This document shows, in pieces, positions 60,891-64,000 of a DNA stretch of 64,000 nt. The stretch spans positions 806,001 to 870,000 of the forward strand of contig NZ_CP159814.1 in NCBI RefSeq assembly GCF_047722505.1. The letters run 5' to 3'. The position numbers and the translations under genes are program-made. This DNA comes from Pelagibacter sp047722505 (lineage in GTDB: Bacteria > Pseudomonadota > Alphaproteobacteria > Pelagibacterales > Pelagibacteraceae). How positions within the stretch are numbered: the stretch's first letter is position 1; the number at the start of each line of letters is the position of its first letter. A model generated the notes under the pieces. It worked only from the letters and a program-made list of their open reading frames with translations. It was not told where the DNA came from and did no database searches.

Positions 60891-63082
60891 TTTTTTTTTA
60901 TTTTCTCTAATGTCCTGGTGATAAATCTAGGTGTTAAAGTTTTAATTGGATTTACTGTTGTTGATAAATCTTTTGGTGGTCCTTTAACTTTAAAACTAAC
61001 ACCAAAAACACCTTCACCAATTTTATCTCCAATTAACAGGTCTCCTAAAAAAGGTATAGAGGCAATAGTTCTGTTTATTGTTGTGGCAGGAACTAAGGTT
61101 CCACGGAGACTAACTAGTTTATTCTTTTCTATATATCCATCCATTAATATAGAGACGGCTGGTCCAATAGCATACATTTCCTCAATTTTGGTAAGGTTTT
61201 TTTGATTTGAAAACTTCATTTCTAGTTCAGTAAACCTAATACCTTCACCAGTTAGAACATCGGCAATTCCTTGTAACGAAGCAAGACTTAAAAGTTTTGC
61301 AAAAATAGGTACTTCTTGAACTTTAAAGTTATCAATAATTAATACTGAATTAGAAACGTTATCTTTTTTAATTGAATTAAAATTTAAATACCCTTCTTCA
61401 AACCCTTTAATAAAATTATATCTTTTAATTAGAGGTTTTGGATAATCTGTAGATAACCTCGTAACAATTTCCATTGCTTCATTAGTGTGAATTATAAGGT
61501 TAATTTTTTTATTATTTGGAAATATTGAATCCAATTTTAGATTATTAATCTTATTATCTTTAAAGTTTATATAGCCTGATAAATTATTTAAATAACTAAC
61601 TTCGTCAATATATGTTTTTTTGATTTTAATATCAATTCTTGTATTTAAGTTTTTAAAAACTGAGGAGTCGTCATCATTGTTCATTATATCATTTATGAAT
61701 TTTGCGAGATCAAGGCTATCTCCCTCTAAAATAAAATTAGAATTATTTTTTTTTAAATTAACTTTATTAAAAAAATTTTTATTATTTTTATAATCAGTAT
61801 TGAGTGAACCTATATCAATAATTTTAAAAGTTGGTCCTAGTTTCAAATTATTGATTAGAATTTTATTTTTTCCCTCCTCTAAAGTGATAAATTCAAAGTT
61901 TGTTTGACCGTTCTTCTTTAAATTTCCATTAATTGAAATTGTTGAATTAATTCCTTCTTTTTTTTTATAATCCAGAAAGTCTATGATTAAGGGATTATTT
62001 TTGATATTTAATTTAACACTAAATAAAGATTGATTATTATTCTTAATAAATTCATAAGATAATTGCTCAACTTTATCTGTTAAAAAAATATTGCCGTTAC
62101 CATTAATAGATAATTTATCTTTACTGTATTTAATTCTAATTTTTTGGTTCTCAAATTTTATCTCTTTTTTTATTTTTGGAATGTAAGGTTTTAAATTGAT
62201 ACGCTCTTCAATGAGTGTTAAATGATCTAGATCGATATTAGTTTCTACTTTAATATTGTTAAATTTTAGTTTTTTATTAACCGTAAATGAAAAATTATTT
62301 TTTGAACTTAATTTAATCTTATCTATGTTAAGGTTATTGAAAAAATCTCCTAATATTATTGTTAAATTTTTTTCTTTTAGCTGCTGTACCTGTGTTAACA
62401 AAGATCCCTGAATAAAATATAAATCTTTTTTATCTTCAATTTGAATAAATGGTGAGTTAAGTTTTATCTTATTAAATTCTGCATTTATTTTATTTAATGA
62501 ATATTTGTTTTCACTTATTTGAAATGAAAAATTCAAATCTCTAACACTTGATTTATTTAGTAAATTTAATCTTGTGTTATTAACAAGTCCTTTAATTAGA
62601 TAGTCACTTTTTATTTTTCCCTGATCATCAAAATTTATATTAATGTCTGCTTCTATATTTCCCTCTTTAACGATTGTGTTAAGGATGAATAATTGGGGGG
62701 TGTTGTGAATTGTTCTTGCTAATAATATTAAATCATTAATTTTAACATCTGCCGTAGTAATCTGTAAATCATCAATCAAAAATTGTTCATTAATTAAAGA
62801 TTTTAAAGATATATTTGTCTTGATAGTATTTATTTTGATTTTGCTATTATCGACTAGTATTTGGGGATTTTTAGTAGTGATATTAACACTAAAATTGTAT
62901 GGATTTAATAAATAGGTTACATCACTTAATTTAAGGTTAATTTTATTATTAATTTCTAAAGCACTTTTCTTAATTTGATTGTTAAATTTATCTGTTTTTA
63001 TTCCAAAGTAGCTTAAGTAAATTATTAATATAATTAAAATGAAAATAATGGTTAATAAAATTTTAATTAATCCTTTTATCAT
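60887..63082 (-). CDS. AsmA-like (YhdP/DUF3971-type) envelope protein
   Basis: A 731-residue protein with one N-terminal membrane helix (about 6-27) and a long periplasmic part rich in beta strands, asparagine and lysine. The C-terminal region (LLSLASLQGIADVLTGEGIRF, YAIGPAVSILMDGYI, RGTLVPATTINRTIASIPFLG) is the AsmA-like C-terminal domain. Such proteins bridge the two membranes and move lipids. It overlaps prfB and tyrS by 4 bases each. Confidence 0.85.
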   Translation of the reverse strand: MIKGLIKILLTIIFILIILIIYLSYFGIKTDKFNNQIKKSALEINNKINLKLSDVTYLLNPYNFSVNITTKNPQILVDNSKIKINTIKTNISLKSLINEQFLIDDLQITTADVKINDLILLARTIHNTPQLFILNTIVKEGNIEADININFDDQGKIKSDYLIKGLVNNTRLNLLNKSSVRDLNFSFQISENKYSLNKINAEFNKIKLNSPFIQIEDKKDLYFIQGSLLTQVQQLKEKNLTIILGDFFNNLNIDKIKLSSKNNFSFTVNKKLKFNNIKVETNIDLDHLTLIEERINLKPYIPKIKKEIKFENQKIRIKYSKDKLSINGNGNIFLTDKVEQLSYEFIKNNNQSLFSVKLNIKNNPLIIDFLDYKKKEGINSTISINGNLKKNGQTNFEFITLEEGKNKILINNLKLGPTFKIIDIGSLNTDYKNNKNFFNKVNLKKNNSNFILEGDSLDLAKFINDIMNNDDDSSVFKNLNTRIDIKIKKTYIDEVSYLNNLSGYINFKDNKINNLKLDSIFPNNKKINLIIHTNEAMEIVTRLSTDYPKPLIKRYNFIKGFEEGYLNFNSIKKDNVSNSVLIIDNFKVQEVPIFAKLLSLASLQGIADVLTGEGIRFTELEMKFSNQKNLTKIEEMYAIGPAVSILMDGYIEKNKLVSLRGTLVPATTINRTIASIPFLGDLLIGDKIGEGVFGVSFKVKGPPKDLSTTVNPIKTLTPRFITRTLEKIKKN

Positions 63083-64000
63083 TCAACTTTATACAATGAA
63101 CTCTCTAGAAAGTCGTCAATTTCTCCATCTAATACTTTGTCAGGATTAGAACTTTCAAAATTAGTTCTATTATCTTTTACCATCCTATAAGGGTGTAAAA
63201 CATAAGACCTAATTTGGTGACCCCATCCTATTTCTGATTTAGAAGATTCTACAGTTTGACTTTCTTTCTCTCTTTTCTTCATCTCAAAGTCATAGAGTCT
63301 AGCTTTAAGCATATTCATGCAAGTTTCTTTGTTTTTATGTTGAGATCTCTCATTTTGACATTGGACAACAATTTTTGATGGAATGTGAGTAATTCTAACG
63401 GCACTATCCGTTGTATTAACATGCTGTCCACCTGCTCCACTAGATCTATACGTGTCTATTCTTAAATCTTTTTCAATAATTTCAATATCAATATTTTCAT
63501 CTACAACTGGATATATCCATACACTAGCAAAACTAGTGTGTCTTCTTGCTCCAGAATCAAATGGAGAAATTCTTACCAATCTATGAATTCCTGACTCTGA
63601 TTTTAACCATCCAAAAACATATTCTCCTTGAATTTTTATGGTGGACGATTTTAAACCTGCCTCATCTCCTTTATGTTCGTTTATTAATTCAGATTTGAAA
63701 CCTTTTATATCAGACCATTTTAGATACATTCTTCTAAGCATTTCTGCCCAGTCCTGGCTTTCGGTACCTCCAGCACCAGCATGAACTTCTACATAACAAT
63801 CCAAGTTATCGGTTTCATTTGATAGAAAACATTTAGTTTCATTTTGTTTTGCTATTTTTTTCAGTTTTATAATGCTATCTAAAACTTCAGTAATTATTGA
63901 TTGATTTTTTTCTTCTATAGCTAAATCATTTAATTCATTTAAATCTATAAGGGACCTGAAGGAACTATCATATGAATTTATCAGATCTTCATATAATTTT
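63079..64000 (-). CDS. prfB: Peptide chain release factor 2 (5' part cut by window edge)
   Basis: The open frame runs to the window edge, giving about 306 residues of the C-terminal part. VHAGAGGTESQDW leads into the core, the stop-recognition tripeptide SPF is in RISPFDSGARRHTS, and the catalytic GGQ is in SSGAGGQHVNTTDSAVR, all RF2-specific. An ATG/TTG near 63804 is internal, since coiled-coil sequence continues upstream (EEKNQSIITEVLDSI). Whether the usual prfB frameshift is present cannot be seen, because that part is outside. Confidence 0.95.
   Translation of the reverse strand, partial: KLYEDLINSYDSSFRSLIDLNELNDLAIEEKNQSIITEVLDSIIKLKKIAKQNETKCFLSNETDNLDCYVEVHAGAGGTESQDWAEMLRRMYLKWSDIKGFKSELINEHKGDEAGLKSSTIKIQGEYVFGWLKSESGIHRLVRISPFDSGARRHTSFASVWIYPVVDENIDIEIIEKDLRIDTYRSSGAGGQHVNTTDSAVRITHIPSKIVVQCQNERSQHKNKETCMNMLKARLYDFEMKKREKESQTVESSKSEIGWGHQIRSYVLHPYRMVKDNRTNFESSNPDKVLDGEIDDFLESSLYKVE

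Noticed and set aside
63079..63804. prfB as a complete short gene starting at 63804
   Set aside because: The frame stays open to the window edge with coiled-coil sequence typical of the RF2 N-terminal domain, so the gene is truncated by the window and not short.
1..64000. CRISPR arrays, insertion sequences, prophage genes, tRNA or rRNA genes
   Set aside because: No repeated spacers, transposase motifs, phage proteins or TTCGA-type tRNA arms in the gaps were recognised on reading.

Overview
The window is about 64 kb of very AT-rich, tightly packed bacterial chromosome. Gaps between genes are mostly under 100 bases and many genes overlap by 4 bases (ATGA). The gene content, the base composition and a tandem SAM-II/SAM-V riboswitch in front of a betaine-homocysteine methyltransferase gene all point to the SAR11 clade (Candidatus Pelagibacter and relatives, marine Alphaproteobacteria). 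No rRNA, tRNA, insertion sequence, prophage or CRISPR array was recognised.

Layout. 1-7.6 kb: an omega-amino-acid aminotransferase (cut by the window edge) with a TRAP transporter on the minus strand, diverging from a taurine-type ABC transporter whose very large permease is split by a frameshift. 7.6-16.5 kb: a surface-polysaccharide island (GT17 and GT2 glycosyltransferases, two dideoxysugar-type epimerases, two large membrane proteins, a glucose/sorbosone-dehydrogenase-like beta-propeller, an FkbM methyltransferase). 16.5-21 kb: an Ldh2-type dehydrogenase, an epoxide hydrolase, a phosphate acetyltransferase and an HpsN-like sulfopropanediol dehydrogenase, a possible organosulfonate block. 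21-27 kb: a LysE-type exporter, a glycine betaine/proline ABC transporter, an aldehyde dehydrogenase and a VOC protein. 27-31.4 kb: cysE-cysK, then a loose patch of small genes, a decayed duplicate, a frameshifted DUF2798 gene and an unassigned structured RNA-like locus.

31.4-39 kb: mainly minus-strand housekeeping and catabolic genes (DUF952, DUF924, inositol-phosphatase family, azoreductase, CcdA, FAH-family hydrolase, beta-hydroxyacid dehydrogenase, succinate-semialdehyde dehydrogenase, PhyH oxygenase). 39-43 kb: molybdopterin synthesis (moaACDE) leading into the molybdenum enzyme pair msrPQ. 43-45 kb: DUF779 plus an aldehyde dehydrogenase broken by one in-frame stop and preceded by a lysine-rich in-frame extension. 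45-51 kb: moaB, a sulfite-exporter-like permease, a 2OG oxygenase, the riboswitch-controlled bhmT, a DMT permease, a YbaK-type deacylase and glnA. 51.5-57.7 kb: a complete suf Fe-S operon with a RirA-like Rrf2 regulator as first gene and a TGA-N9-TCA operator over its promoter. 57.8-64 kb: an alpha/beta hydrolase, anmK, tyrS, an AsmA-like protein and prfB (cut by the window edge).

Together the genes describe an oligotroph that scavenges osmolytes (betaine, taurine-like compounds), sulfonates and carboxylates. It recycles methionine through betaine under SAM control and keeps Fe-S and Mo-cofactor enzymes supplied. The most unusual points are three disrupted genes, permeases with large extra N-terminal domains, an SMR-type protein lacking the canonical glutamate together with a fragment of a second copy, and the unassigned RNA-like locus at 31.2-31.4 kb.
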